Under the pieces are notes generated by a model. That model had not been told where the DNA came from. It saw nothing but the letters and a program-made list of their open reading frames with translations, and did not search any database. Below, one piece after another: positions 13,483 to 24,674 of a stretch of DNA of 64,000 bases. Every line of letters begins with the position of its first letter. Positions within the stretch are counted from its first letter, which is position 1. The DNA is taken from NCBI RefSeq assembly GCF_041260155.1, contig NC_091944.1:19442272-19506271 (forward strand), written 5' to 3'. The stretch comes from Ptychodera flava. Its lineage: Eukaryota > Hemichordata > Enteropneusta > Ptychoderidae. The position numbers and the translations under genes are program-made.

Positions 13483-14498
13483 TCAGGACATATCATCATG
13501 CGAGCATCATCAAGTTGTTGCGATGCGTCAAGTCATGCAAAGCGCCCCCACCGGGGGTAATGGCGTGATACGCAAATAGGTCTGTTGTAATCAGAAGGAG
13601 TGAATAAACAACACAGACATTCATTTCAAACATTTCAACCATGATAAAGTTGACTACTTTAACGTTTGGTGTCACTTCTTGTTTTATTTACAAAATCCTG
13701 ACTACAGCTACATGTGGTTCGAAATACAGATACTCCACATAACTTTGTTCCCCCTATACTCTTGGCTTACATTTTGCTATGTTCAGAACTGTCTATTCTA
13801 CACAGCACCAGTCTGAGATTAGAAGTCTTTTAAGCAATACGCAGCGATGCTACTAACAGAAACCGGTGTTTCCCAACAGGATCTATATGGACTACACGGT
13901 CGAGTCAAATAAATAAAATCTCGATCGTGTTACAGTAAAATCTTCAAGTTGCAATTCATAACTTTAACTCTTCATTCCAGCCCCACGGACTTTGCTGCAA
14001 TAATTTGAAAGTAGTTTTGCAATGCCGCACCGAGATCTATCTCACCGAGAGAGGAGTCAAAATACTTGCGCGGATTGAACTGTGAACTGTGTGCGCACCT
14101 GATAGTATCCAGAGCTCGAAGAGGATGACCAAGAAACCCACGCGGTATGAACGCATAATGTCGTCTGTTTTGATGGCTATCTTTTTGAGACTGTGTAGCT
14201 TATCATGTTTTATGGATCATTAGCTTACATGCAGTTTATCCAAAGAGGTAGTCAATGTTCTTATACCGGCAATAACCATCACAAAGACTCCTTCTTGATA
14301 CCATAAATTATGACAATACCGATGGTATTTCGTCGGTTTTCTTTGCTGTCTGAAGACTTCAAGTTATAAAAATACAGGTCATTCTCTCTATTTTAATGTT
14401 TGACAAATCAGCAAAGCCGCAGATAATCAACTATAACGCAGGATATTGGCTGATTGTATGATCAATTATCGTTCAGGGAAAAGTTGTGGATCATTGGA
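13483..14498. other. Gene-free stretch
   Basis: No supportable gene was seen. Confidence 0.35.
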
Positions 14499-14607
14499 AT
14501 GGCTTGTAAGGAAGAGGCACGCCTTGAAGAAACCTCACTGTTCTTGAGCAACGATGGTTTAAACTTGTACTCGAGTCTTAAGAGGCATCTACACGATTTC
14601 CAGCATT
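14499..14607 (+). other. Possible isolated first coding exon
   Basis: ATG in the context TTGGAATGG opens a frame of 36 codons (MACKEEARLEETSLFLSNDG...HDFQH) that runs straight into a consensus donor, GTAAGT, at 14608. The composition looks protein-like (charged and amphipathic), but I recognise no family and found no partner exon downstream. It may be a real first exon or chance. Confidence 0.2.
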
Positions 14608-16006
14608 GTAAGTACAGTTAGCTCAGCGTGCGGGTCTGTGTTGCTAATAGCCTTTAACAACATAAGGATGCGCAAACTGAGTATTTTAAGTTTGCTTGGT
14701 TCGAACGAAATTATGTTTCACTGTTGAGGGCGCTATTCCAGTCACGAATTTGAAGAGTCAATAGAGGTATTTGAAAGGACAATCTGGCGTCCATTTGGAT
14801 AATCCAAGGAGGCGCTTCATTCAATAAAATATTCTATGGAAGGATAATGTATTGATTGGAACTGCAGTTGCTACACTTTGATGATTTATTGCATACTCCG
14901 ATATGACTCTATTGTGATTTACGGTACACGTTGCACCATCGGTCGCACCGCCCAGAATTGCGAACATGAACTATCGACCCGACGCTCGTGCACACTATTA
15001 CCGATTTTAAAGAAGTTACACTACTCTTAACACTGGCTCGCTTTGACCTCGACTCTTTAACACTGATCACGTTAATGAGATCATCATTAATCAATCAAAT
15101 GTCATCGGGCAACATGTCGGGAAAACTGCATTGTGTTTTATGTAAGTATTCTGTAAGCTGGAGGTCCGCGTCAAATTGTGGAAGTTAGCCTCGCTACCAG
15201 CAGCCAATGAAACTCTACCGAAATACCATATCAAAGTATTAAACTCATAAAATATTACCCCCACAATATGGACGAATATATACAAGGTACATAATAATAC
15301 CAGTACGTAAGCCATTGTCCCCACTTTACAATTGCAAGCGGCATTTCAATGAAAGTCACAGTGAGTAAATTATCGGATGGAATGTGAAAATCACAATTAC
15401 ATGTCACCTGGTTGTAGAGAAATATTAATTACAAAATAGCACATGAATAGCAGTCGTGTTCTGTTCTGGAGATAACGAGTTTAGAAGATATGAAACTGAG
15501 AATAATACATCCTTTTGTTTGATGAGGTCGCGATTCACTCTAAACCCTTATGTATATATCCACCAGAATGCAGGCTAATTGTTTGTTGCCAGGAAGTTCA
15601 AAACAGCGGGGACAGTCTTGCTCGAATCCATATCTTCGAAGGTTTGGGGGCATCTGCTCGTTGCATTACGATATACGGAAAATGTGACGTGTCCTCTTTA
15701 TTGCAAAAAGTGCTTATAGAACCGATTATTCAAATCTGGTCCTTGTGCAAGTGGTGACGTTGGGCACGGCGGCCATATTGGTTGACAGTTGTATACTTTC
15801 GACACCTTGATGGTCAGAAGTTAAAAAATCCCATTTCGTCCGATCACCTGCTATACACACTATCGACAACAAATGTAAGAAAAGCGACCGAACTTGTGTT
15901 TATATTTTCTGTAATAAATACCGACTTCCAATGAACTAAACGGAATCCATGAAATTATGCCAGCAGTTCTAAAGAAGAAACACTAAATAGAAATGTGACT
16001 CGCCCA
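14608..16006. other. Gene-free stretch
   Basis: No recognisable exon. The part nearest 16006 is probably the 3' UTR of the minus-strand gene. Confidence 0.35.
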
Positions 16007-17182
16007 CTATTCATTCTTATGTTCTGTCTCGTCTAGGACCAAGTTACCTTCTTCATCCAATTTGTTGGACCATGAGAATGGTCTTTTGAACATATCAGAG
16101 AGCGACCGGTCATACGGCGCGAAAAATTCGTACAGTTTCTGTTTTGTCTCGTCGTCTACATTCGGTCGTCTGCGATTTTTGGACTTCCTCGGCTTAACGC
16201 AGACTTGCTCGGGGAAAACCAAGCACTGCTGGGTGCCGAAACTCTTCGCCTCGCCGAAGTGAGTACCGTCGAAGAAGCGCGGCAGCTCCAGAAAGTCCTC
16301 CAGTTGTTGCAAAGCGCCCGCAGGGTTTTCGAGCAGATCCTTGCCGTCTATGAGGTGAAACTGTTCTTGAGGGAAGTAATGTACCCATCGAAGGAAGTGT
16401 TTGAAGTAAATGCTACTGTCGATGATAGCATTGAGATGGTTTACATTCCTCCACTTTTCTTGCTCTAGAACAGTCTCCTCGAACGATTTTCCCGTCTGCA
16501 CCTGGTTTTCTGGGTCGCCTTGAGCTTTAGCTTGCACGTACTGGGAGATGGAGCGCTTCACCGGGTCGCACAACACGGCGATGATTTTTATCCGGGGCGA
16601 GATTTCGTCGTGGATTCGCTTTGGCACGTCGTGGGGAGTAACAAAATATTCCGGGGTCCGTTCGATTGTCATCTGCTTCTCTGTGGTGTAGGGCATCTGT
16701 TTTCGGTAAAGCTCTAGGTTTTTGTCGTAGGAGCCGCTGAAAAGTTCCAGCGGGACTAAATCGGCCCTCATTTCAACATTCGGGTGGAAGCGCATGAATT
16801 GCAGCACCCTGCTCAGGCCGCAGTTGCGCACGCCTGTCAGAATAGCTTGGGGAAGACGCTGCTGGCACCCTCGTTTCTTCACCTCCTTCTTGTCAATTAG
16901 CTGCCGTTGGCTCAGGTCGTCGCGGTTCGCAACGTAGCAAGAGTTGTCAAACTTTGCGTGGATGTACTCCCCGACATCATACCTGGCGGCTGACTTAATA
17001 GGCGGCACCTTGCTCCGCAGGCTCTCAGGCATCCATCCTAGGCTGTTCAACACCGAACTTTTAATGTGCGGCTCGTGAACCGATATGTACACCACCCATA
17101 AACCACAGCATACCAGCAGTATAACGACTTCAATGCCGTGTCTTCGAAAGAAGGAGTGCGGAACTCGGCGGCGAAGTGTCAT
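16007..17182 (-). CDS. Heparan sulfate 3-O-sulfotransferase-like protein 2, intronless, most degenerate active site
   Basis: 391 aa from the ATG at 17182. Membrane segment at about residues 17-34 (IEVVILLVCCGLWVVYI), stem, then the sulfotransferase fold with QRLPQAILTGVRNCGLSRVL, YRKQMPYTTEKQMTIERTP, AVLCDPVKRSISQY and C-terminal QCLVFPEQVCV followed by SKNRRRPNVD, which aligns with the family's SKGRxHPxVD. Three positions important in the HS3ST family differ: the P-loop Lys is Asn (RNCG), the Lys of EKTP is Arg, and the catalytic E-x-H-F-F-D stretch reads VPLELFSG. RDP is CDP (Cys205), paired with P-loop Cys121, as in the paralogues. The frame is long, intact and closely similar to its neighbours, which argues for a maintained protein rather than a pseudogene. 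PAPS-dependent catalysis is doubtful. Confidence 0.83.
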   Translation of the reverse strand: MTLRRRVPHSFFRRHGIEVVILLVCCGLWVVYISVHEPHIKSSVLNSLGWMPESLRSKVPPIKSAARYDVGEYIHAKFDNSCYVANRDDLSQRQLIDKKEVKKRGCQQRLPQAILTGVRNCGLSRVLQFMRFHPNVEMRADLVPLELFSGSYDKNLELYRKQMPYTTEKQMTIERTPEYFVTPHDVPKRIHDEISPRIKIIAVLCDPVKRSISQYVQAKAQGDPENQVQTGKSFEETVLEQEKWRNVNHLNAIIDSSIYFKHFLRWVHYFPQEQFHLIDGKDLLENPAGALQQLEDFLELPRFFDGTHFGEAKSFGTQQCLVFPEQVCVKPRKSKNRRRPNVDDETKQKLYEFFAPYDRSLSDMFKRPFSWSNKLDEEGNLVLDETEHKNE

Positions 17183-18233
17183 CGCTGAACAGCGGTCTGC
17201 ATACAGTGTCTAGAGTACGAAGGATTCCAGTCCACGGGACATGCAAGCAATATCGCTTGTCATATTCAAATCCCTTTGACTGATTTTCCAAACATTGTTT
17301 GCGGCTATAATCTGTCTGTCACAGCTTGCAACGATAGAATATTTTTTTCCTCTTATTACGTCGTCAGCTGTGCCTGCCAACGTCACCGAACTCGATCGCA
17401 GTAATAGAAGCAAACACTCGTTCGCTAGAGCTATGCACTGAAAAAAATCGGCCCGCACTGTCTGGAGCATTGTTTGTTTTTGTTTTTGTTTTGTTTTTAT
17501 GTTTATGAAAGTGTAAGAATGACATTTTTATGATGTTATACCTGATCGATCCATTTCCACAGAGGCAGATATTCAACGGCATTGCATGAGTATGAGCAAC
17601 AATTTTTTACCTATGGAAAGGGCACCATAATCTGTCCAACCATATTATTTGTATTTCTACAATTTAATTGGATTTCACACCTTTTACGAGAGGTTGGGTC
17701 GAATATGCCCGCTTCCTGCAGCTGAGACATGCTTATTATATTACAGGGCTAAATTTTTTAGTCTTTTGGCTTCTCCGTCGCAATGACAAAAAAACTCAAA
17801 CATTTCAATACGGTACTTTAAAACCCTTTACCAATCTAAATAGTTGCCTCTGTCTGTGGGCGAAGATTATGACGAGAGGTTTTCAGTCATGAATGACAGT
17901 CTGATGTTTGGATTTAATCCCCGACATGCTAATATTCCAATCCATATAAAGTCCTGTCCCAATATGAAAATATCCACTTATACTCCCATTCAGAATATTA
18001 TATTGCTGGAACAGTAATTTGTCAGCCACGTGATCAAGTAAGGTTAAAGGTCACGTTATATGAAAACCTGTGCCGTATTGGCTATTGATATATCGTTGTT
18101 GGAAGTAAACCTCGATTCATATTTCAAGCATTCGAAACGACAAGTTTCTCTCTCTTTATTGTTTTATTTCACTGCTTACAGATCGATTCCTTACAAAATA
18201 TTAACCACACCCACTCATGTACAACTGACAACT
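17183..18233. other. Upstream region of sulfotransferase-like gene 2
   Basis: No second gene was recognised. It contains a GTTTTTGTTTTTGTTTTG run near 17470. Confidence 0.35.
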
Positions 18234-18385
18234 GTATGTATGTATGTATGTATGTATGTATGTATGTATGTATGTATGTATGTATGTATGTATGTATGTA
18301 TGTATGTATGTATGTATGTGAATGTGTGTGTATGGATGGATGGATGGATGGATGGATGGATGGATGGATATGTGTGTGTGTATAT

Positions 18386-18420
<35 letters not shown>
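18234..18420 (+). repeat. Compound (GTAT)n-(GGAT)n-(CAGA)n microsatellites
   Basis: GTAT at about 18234-18320, GGAT at about 18331-18369 and CAGA at about 18388-18420. Confidence 0.95.
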
Positions 18421-19100
18421 TTCGTAATGTACTAAAAAGATGTCAGTGTGATATTGTCTTGAATGCAAAAATTACAACACAACAAAACTAGGGACACTAC
18501 AGTTGTTCTTGGTATGCGTACTCTTGGTGTCGAATTCCTATGGGTAGGTAGGGAGCAGTCAGATTTTAAACAGCCCGCTTAGCAACCATGAAGCACTATG
18601 TGACGCGAGAGATGTCTTCATCGGTTCATTCGCTACAAATGAAAAATGTCTGCCACTTTATATGTGCATAGTAACCTGAACAGCAACCATTTATCTTACT
18701 CTGCACATGACAAACTGACGACTTGAATTTATAAGGAACATTCCAGCGAACCTTTGAAATTCCATTGCTTATTGAGGAATATTAATCACGTATAATATTC
18801 ACCAGTAACAGAGAACCTACTTTGCAACTTTTCATAGCAAGGATACCAATAACCCATGAACCATCAAATCAATTATCAACTAACACGATTGAAACTAATT
18901 TGGGATAATTGGATTTTTATATTTTTAAAATTTCTCAAAAGTGTTAGGTGCCTGATAGTTGAATGTTGCAATATTACAAATTACTCATAAAAACCAAGTG
19001 TGTGACGTAGAAAGAAAAGCAGATGAGCTAACATTTATAGATTAAATCGACATTACTTCACCATCCATTTATCCCAAATTAACATGTTCCAATCGTGTTC

Positions 19101-19102
<2 letters not shown>
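18421..19102. other. Gene-free stretch
   Basis: AT-rich; nothing supportable was seen. Confidence 0.35.

Positions 19103-19187
<85 letters not shown>
19103..19187 (+). repeat. (AT)n microsatellite
   Basis: About 80 bp of AT directly abutting the foldback at 19188. Confidence 0.95.
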
Positions 19188-19374
19188 GAGGTTATAAACG
19201 GCAAGCGAGGGTATTTGGTTGCGGATATAAGACCTCTGGGGTGAAAATTAGCATATTTGGCGGGAAATAATCACCGAGCGAAGCGAGGTGATTATTTCAC
19301 CCAAATATGCTAATTTTCACCCCCAGAGGTCTTATATCCGCAACCAAATACCCGAGCGCACCGTTTATAACCTC
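19188..19374. mobile_element. Compact foldback (187 bp) with hairpin loop
   Basis: Arms of about 73 bp, from GAGGTTATAAACGG to CCGTTTATAACCTC, nearly perfect inverse copies (both carry GCGGATATAAGACCTCTGGG or its complement). The spacer is itself a hairpin, AATAATCACC and GGTGATTATT around GAGCGAAGCGA. In single strand almost the whole unit would fold. No coding capacity; probably a non-autonomous DNA element. Confidence 0.8.
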
Positions 19375-19870
19375 ATTATAATATGCTAAAGTTAAAAACA
19401 AGTGGGCAGTTTCGTTATTTAGGGTCGAAGTTGGAACGAGAGTTCAGGAGCGCTCAGCCTCATACAAACTCTAAAAAAGAACGTTTCAGAACGCGCGCGC
19501 GTGCACAGTTGAATTCATAAAATACGGTTACGCAACGCATCGATATCGCGATCAGACATCGAACTTGAAGAATTTTACTGATAAAAAAACGCTCAAAAAA
19601 CTTTAAAAACTCATGTTGTTGTTACATAGCCTCCGCTCCTTACAGAAACTCTTCATTTGTTGGTTCGTCAAGCTGCACTAGACTAAAATTTAACAATCAA
19701 AATCAATCTGAAGCTATAGACTTGTTCGACATTGTGGCGCGTTGAGCTCTCAAGTTTGGCGTTCGAAATTTGCGCGAGCTCAAAAATGTTACGCGGCGCG
19801 CAGGTCTTCTTGTGGAGAATATAAACCCCGGCTCCAGCCAATCAGATTGCCGGATTCCAGCTAAGCATAT

Positions 19871-19875
<5 letters not shown>
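19375..19875. repeat. Inverted-repeat segment adjoining the foldback
   Basis: Begins ATTATAATATGCT and ends AGCATATTATAAAT, so it has inverted ends of about 13 bp around 475 bp of non-coding DNA. It may be a separate MITE, or it may form one composite element with 19188-19374, since (TA)n flanks the pair on both sides. Confidence 0.5.
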
Positions 19876-19935
<60 letters not shown>

Positions 19936-19942
19936 CATACTA

Positions 19943-19981
<39 letters not shown>

Positions 19982-19991
19982 TATACATATA

Positions 19992-20032
<41 letters not shown>
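19876..20032 (+). repeat. (TA)n and (CA)n microsatellites
   Basis: TA runs at about 19876-19931 and 19944-19974, then a CA run at about 20001-20032. Confidence 0.95.
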
Positions 20033-20034
<2 letters not shown>

Positions 20035-20221
20035 CCATTTTGTCTTTGAATTTTTCTAGGCAGTAAAACTGATTATTACACCTCTAATAGTATGTCAACA
20101 CCGGTGCACTGTCTTCAAGAAGTGAAATCAGGAAAGCATTGCAGTGCATTATGGGTGAATACGCTATCAATGAAATTCTATGTGTATCGTCACACTCAAC
20201 ATGACCGTTTACATCGCAACC

Positions 20222-20399
<178 letters not shown>

Positions 20400-21320
20400 T
20401 AACTTTATGTATACATGTTTATGTGCGTATATACATGTTCTATCATTTCACATGAATGTCTTCTATCATACAAATACATTTATTAGGATATGTTTGGGGT
20501 ATTTACAGAAAATCTATCCAAAAAAAATGTTGATTTGAAAATTAATTCATCATCCTGTATGCTTGTACAGTGCATATGAAATCACAGCTGGCTGAATCTC
20601 ACCCATGGGAACGGCAAATGACGTTTCTGACGGTCGACATGAATTACGATGGACGTAATCCATCGATGGATTATCCGGTTGAATAATTACGAGGCATGCG
20701 TAGTGTCAAGCCCTAATTAATTCGTTATAAAAATTGGAACACGGTGCAGGCAAGTACCTAAAAAGTGAATGCAGGAATGTGTTTGATGACGGATCACTCA
20801 TGAATATCCGCTACCCTGTGTCAGGTCGCGGGAGGTCACCACAGACCAATCGTAACAAACTTAATACGTTCGGCTCATCGATCTTGTCATAGTGGTCGTG
20901 CCTTTATTTATATAATTCACTGACGCATGATGGGTAATTTCACCCATCATCAAATACACTGACACGTCTAAACCTTGACGCAATAAAGTTTATCTCCGTT
21001 TCATGTCACATTACTATCGTCTATGAAAAAACAAAGAGGTTTGAAAATGGGCATCAAAACATATTTTGATATCCAAAATGAAATGCTGTCGTGAGAAACA
21101 AAAAAAAATATTTGGCCTTCCTGTGGAAAAGGCAGGACTACAAGTAAAGACACTGTGATTTGTCAGTCACCATAGTTAAACCATCTCCGTCATTGTAAGT
21201 GTCTTGTGTAAACAGAAGATTTGTCTTTCAATGGGTCGTCCTCAATATATACGAAGCCCTAAAATTTGCTCGCACATTGATGAAGTTCCACTCCGTTTGC
21301 CGAAACATCTCAATTCTACG
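20400..21320. other. Gene-free stretch
   Basis: No gene was recognised. It holds a 24-bp palindrome at 20927-20950 (ATGATGGGT, AATTTC, ACCCATCAT) without clear flanking duplication. Confidence 0.35.
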
Positions 21321-21566
21321 TTTAAAGAAGAATGCGCCTCGGGGGCCAGATATTCGAACTCTCAAATTTTCACAATTGTTTCCTTGTCTACCATTTGTTG
21401 GGGCTCGTTTTAAAGCTCTTGGAGAAAGAAAAATTTTACCGTCTTAGTTTTTTCGCAAGTCGGAAACTATTTTTCGCATTTTTCGTTTTTTGGCAAGAGT
21501 ACTTCCTCATCGAGGGAAGTTTGAGCAAAAGTTAAGTCCTTTACTTTCGAGGCGCATACTACCTTA
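21321..21566 (+). mobile_element. Family A MITE, copy 2 (internally deleted)
   Basis: Starts TTTAAAGAAGAATGCGCC and ends GGCGCATACTACCTTA. It keeps the TTTTAAAGCTCTTGGAG and GTTTGAGCAAAAGTTAAG blocks. The central CCATAGAGTTAACACAGGG block, about 100 bp, is missing. Confidence 0.7.
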
Positions 21567-21988
21567 CGGTTCAACATTTGTTCCCACAACAACAGCGACA
21601 AAACTTACATTTGCTGTCGATGGGTGAGGGCGGGTTTCATGTGAATTACTACAACTATACCATCACTACCCGCTGCGAGTGAAATCTCCGGCAAAGCTTT
21701 CAGTTATTCTTTGCATTTATTCCTCAGCCCCGCCATAAATCCTATTTCATTACATGCAGTTACAGCAATATGCGGCCAGTTTGCCATATTTTCCAACGTG
21801 TTATTAAAAGTCACGCTTCTGAACCTTAATTGTTCGGGTGAAGTCACGTGACGTTTACAGTCACGCACAATGTTGTATGTCGGAAATTAAAAAAAAAAAC
21901 CAAGTAAGTCATGTTTCTCATGGTTAAGAACGACCTACTAGTAAAGGTCCCAGTCACCAAGCTCGCGCTCCTATTGGATCAGTTAACG
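21567..21988. other. Region 3' of sulfotransferase-like gene 3
   Basis: Probably the 3' UTR and flank of the minus-strand gene ending at 21989; nothing else was seen. Confidence 0.35.
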
Positions 21989-23086
21989 TTAGTGCTCTGT
22001 CCAGTCATCGTTGTATTTATTATCGGTCCAGGTGAGTTTCTGTCCGAAGGCGTCGGAAAGTGAACGATCGTAGGGTGCAAAGAATTCATACAGAGTCTTT
22101 AGCGTTTCGTCGTCGACGTTGGGTTTCTTCGGTTGCTTCTTGGTAGTTCCTTGAAGACAGACCTTCTGTGGGAAGACGATGCAGTAGTGGCCGCCCTTTT
22201 CGTCGACGGCGAAGTGGGACTCTTGGAAGTACGGCGGCAGGCCGAGGAAATTTTCGAGCTTCTTCATCTCCTTGGCAGGATCGATTGTGAGGAGTTTTGT
22301 GTCTAGTAGGTACATTTGCTCCTGTGGAAAGTAGTGAAGCCAGCGGAGGAAATGTTTGAAGTAAAGGCCGCTGTCGATCAGGGCGTTGAGGTGATTGACA
22401 TGTCCCTCTCGCTCCGCCTGCAAGACGGTTTCTTCAAAGGTGTTGCCGATTATGCTGCTGTAAGACGTATCCCGGTCGGATTTCACTCGGACGTAATCGG
22501 CGATAGCTCGGCGAACCGGGTCGCAAACCACGGCAATGATTTTCATGTTGGGGTCGATGAGGTCGTGGGTGATTTTCGGCACGTCGTGCGGGACGATGAA
22601 AAACTCGGGTGTTTTCTCAATGGTCATCTGTCGCTTCGTCGTGAAGGGCATCTGTTTGCGGTAAAGCTCCAGCGTTTTGTCGTAGGCCCCGCTGAACAGA
22701 TCCAGGGGAACCAGGTCTGATCGCATCTCCACCGATGGGTGAAAGCGCAGAAACTGCAGCAGCCTCCCGGAGAAACATTTTCGAACGCCGATGATGATGG
22801 CCTGGGGAAGCCGCTGGGCACAGTCACGCTCCTTGAGATCTGCTGTCGGACGGAGGATTCTCTCGGTCAGGTCGCCAGGCTTGGCCTCGTAACATGATTT
22901 AGAGAACTTTGACTTGACGTAGGCGTCGATATCGTATCTGGCATCGTCAGAGACGGCGTCATACTTCGGCACCAGAAGTTCAAATTCGTTGAAGCCAACA
23001 CTCAGGGACACCAGGAGATTCAGGGTAAACAATGAAGTGACAAGACAACGACTAAACACCCCGTTATGCTTCATGGCGGAGGTCAT
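21989..23086 (-). CDS. Heparan sulfate 3-O-sulfotransferase-like protein 3, intronless
   Basis: 365 aa from the ATG at 23086; the open frame extends upstream only from a GTG codon, and an ATG four codons later is an alternative. A hydrophobic N-terminal stretch at about residues 11-32 (CLVTSLFTLNLLVSLSVGF) is a signal anchor or signal peptide. Family landmarks are QRLPQAIIIGVRKCFSGRLL, YRKQMPFTTKRQMTIEKTP, AVVCDPVRRAIADY, and YCIVFPQKVCL followed by KKPNVD. The P-loop keeps Lys, but GGT is replaced by CFS (Cys104). RDP is CDP (Cys188), the Ser of the 3'-phosphate loop is Ala, and E-x-H-F-F-D reads VPLDLFSG. Same strand and architecture as its two neighbours about 5-6 kb apart, so tandem duplication is likely. 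Codon-third-position GC is higher than in the flanks, as expected for a true gene. Confidence 0.84.
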   Translation of the reverse strand: MTSAMKHNGVFSRCLVTSLFTLNLLVSLSVGFNEFELLVPKYDAVSDDARYDIDAYVKSKFSKSCYEAKPGDLTERILRPTADLKERDCAQRLPQAIIIGVRKCFSGRLLQFLRFHPSVEMRSDLVPLDLFSGAYDKTLELYRKQMPFTTKRQMTIEKTPEFFIVPHDVPKITHDLIDPNMKIIAVVCDPVRRAIADYVRVKSDRDTSYSSIIGNTFEETVLQAEREGHVNHLNALIDSGLYFKHFLRWLHYFPQEQMYLLDTKLLTIDPAKEMKKLENFLGLPPYFQESHFAVDEKGGHYCIVFPQKVCLQGTTKKQPKKPNVDDETLKTLYEFFAPYDRSLSDAFGQKLTWTDNKYNDDWTEH

Positions 23087-24391
23087 TAAAACCCGGGTCG
23101 CCACAGGAACGCTAAACGGAGAATGTTTAACAGCGACTATATGCTATAAAATTTGAACCAAAAATCACATCCCTATGACACGTGTGACAGCTTGCCCGGA
23201 GATTACGGGATTATTTTAACCAAGGCATAGAGCTTTTTTCAATGGATCGATGGTAACACGTTGGATGTCAGCGAATTTATTGAATGGAGGCGACGTGTCA
23301 TTTCCACCGCAATATACCGTGTATTATGCATCTGACCCCGTGTCTCATATTTAAATACACCTGAAATTCGACATTTTTAGATCCTTGGAGCTCTGTTAAG
23401 AAACAATGTTATGATTATTTTGAGGTAGAGCCGTGCTCACCTAAACGTTGGCCAAAGTCATACGACTATTCTTATGATCTACTTCCCACCACAATTTTTA
23501 TGTTTGTGAAATACACTTCTGGTGTTCCACTTGTCTGTATGTGTGCATCGTCCACTGTTGACAACTGAATTACTGTCCGGAGTAGAATTCGGTTGTCAAC
23601 AATAACATTATATATTATGAACAATGGTTTGCGTAGGCCAGGCTATCATTCTGTGTATTTCAAGATGTTTCAGGGAGAAGACGAAAACGTATGTACTTGT
23701 CTTCTGGAACACAAGCAATGAAAATATTATCAAAAATAACACATATCGTCTCTCTAATCCTATTCATCGGTTCACTACTTATTTCACCAAAGCAACATCT
23801 TACCCAGCGAGTCAACATTAACAACATTCCATGTGAACCTAAATGGCAATTTTTCAACGTAACCTTTTATATTTAGGGTAACCTGCAAAACAAACACTGA
23901 TCAGCAAATAAGTGAAATTATGCATACAATACATTTTGACGGGAGGCCTTAGGAGGCCTTAGGAGTTTAAATTATGACATTTTCGTCGAAAGGCACGAAA
24001 ATTTGATCCACCCTTTCCAAAAAGCAAGTTGTAGATTTGTCACTTCAACAGTTGTTCGAACGTTTAATATTAAATGTAATATCGATATTGAAACTGTAAT
24101 GTTTGCACAGTTGAGCATGAATGACGCAATTTGACCCGCTACATAGATTCAATATTCGACACAAGTTACCTTCCGAAAAAACTCACAACAATATATTCTT
24201 GTCAAGAACGTAATTTTTGGTTCTCATTCTGTTAGAGAAATTTGCGCACAAATAAGTTCGACTGTCGTGTAACTCATCTACTACATCACATTACGACTAA
24301 CTGTAAACAAAATATGTAATATGTACAGTGAGTCACTCGAGGGTCACAGCGCATGAGCAAACCATGTAGAAACGACAGTTATGTGTTTTTG
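23087..24391. other. Upstream region of sulfotransferase-like gene 3
   Basis: No further gene was recognised. It holds a short tandem GGAGGCCTTA duplication near 23941-23965. Confidence 0.35.
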
Positions 24392-24674
24392 TAGTCTGGT
24401 TCCCTGACCCATTTCCCCGGTAGAGGGCGTGGGGAAATATGGGGTCAGGTACCGGGTAGCCATCTTGAACAGAATTTTGTTCAAGATGGCGGAGGTTAGT
24501 CACCTGACAGAACATGCTACAACAAATATGGCTGCTACCATGAAAACGCCGGTCAAAATTCGACTGGATCAGAATTATGTTCGAACACTGGTATCCGAAC
24601 CAAAAACATTGGCACACGAGACGGGAAACATAAACTGAAAGGATTAATCAAGAAGTACGGGGAAATAGAGATGA

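Noticed and set aside
20927-20950. 24-bp palindrome as another micro-mobile element
   Set aside because: No flanking duplication and no shared tips with the CATAGA or CATGGAGG palindromes.
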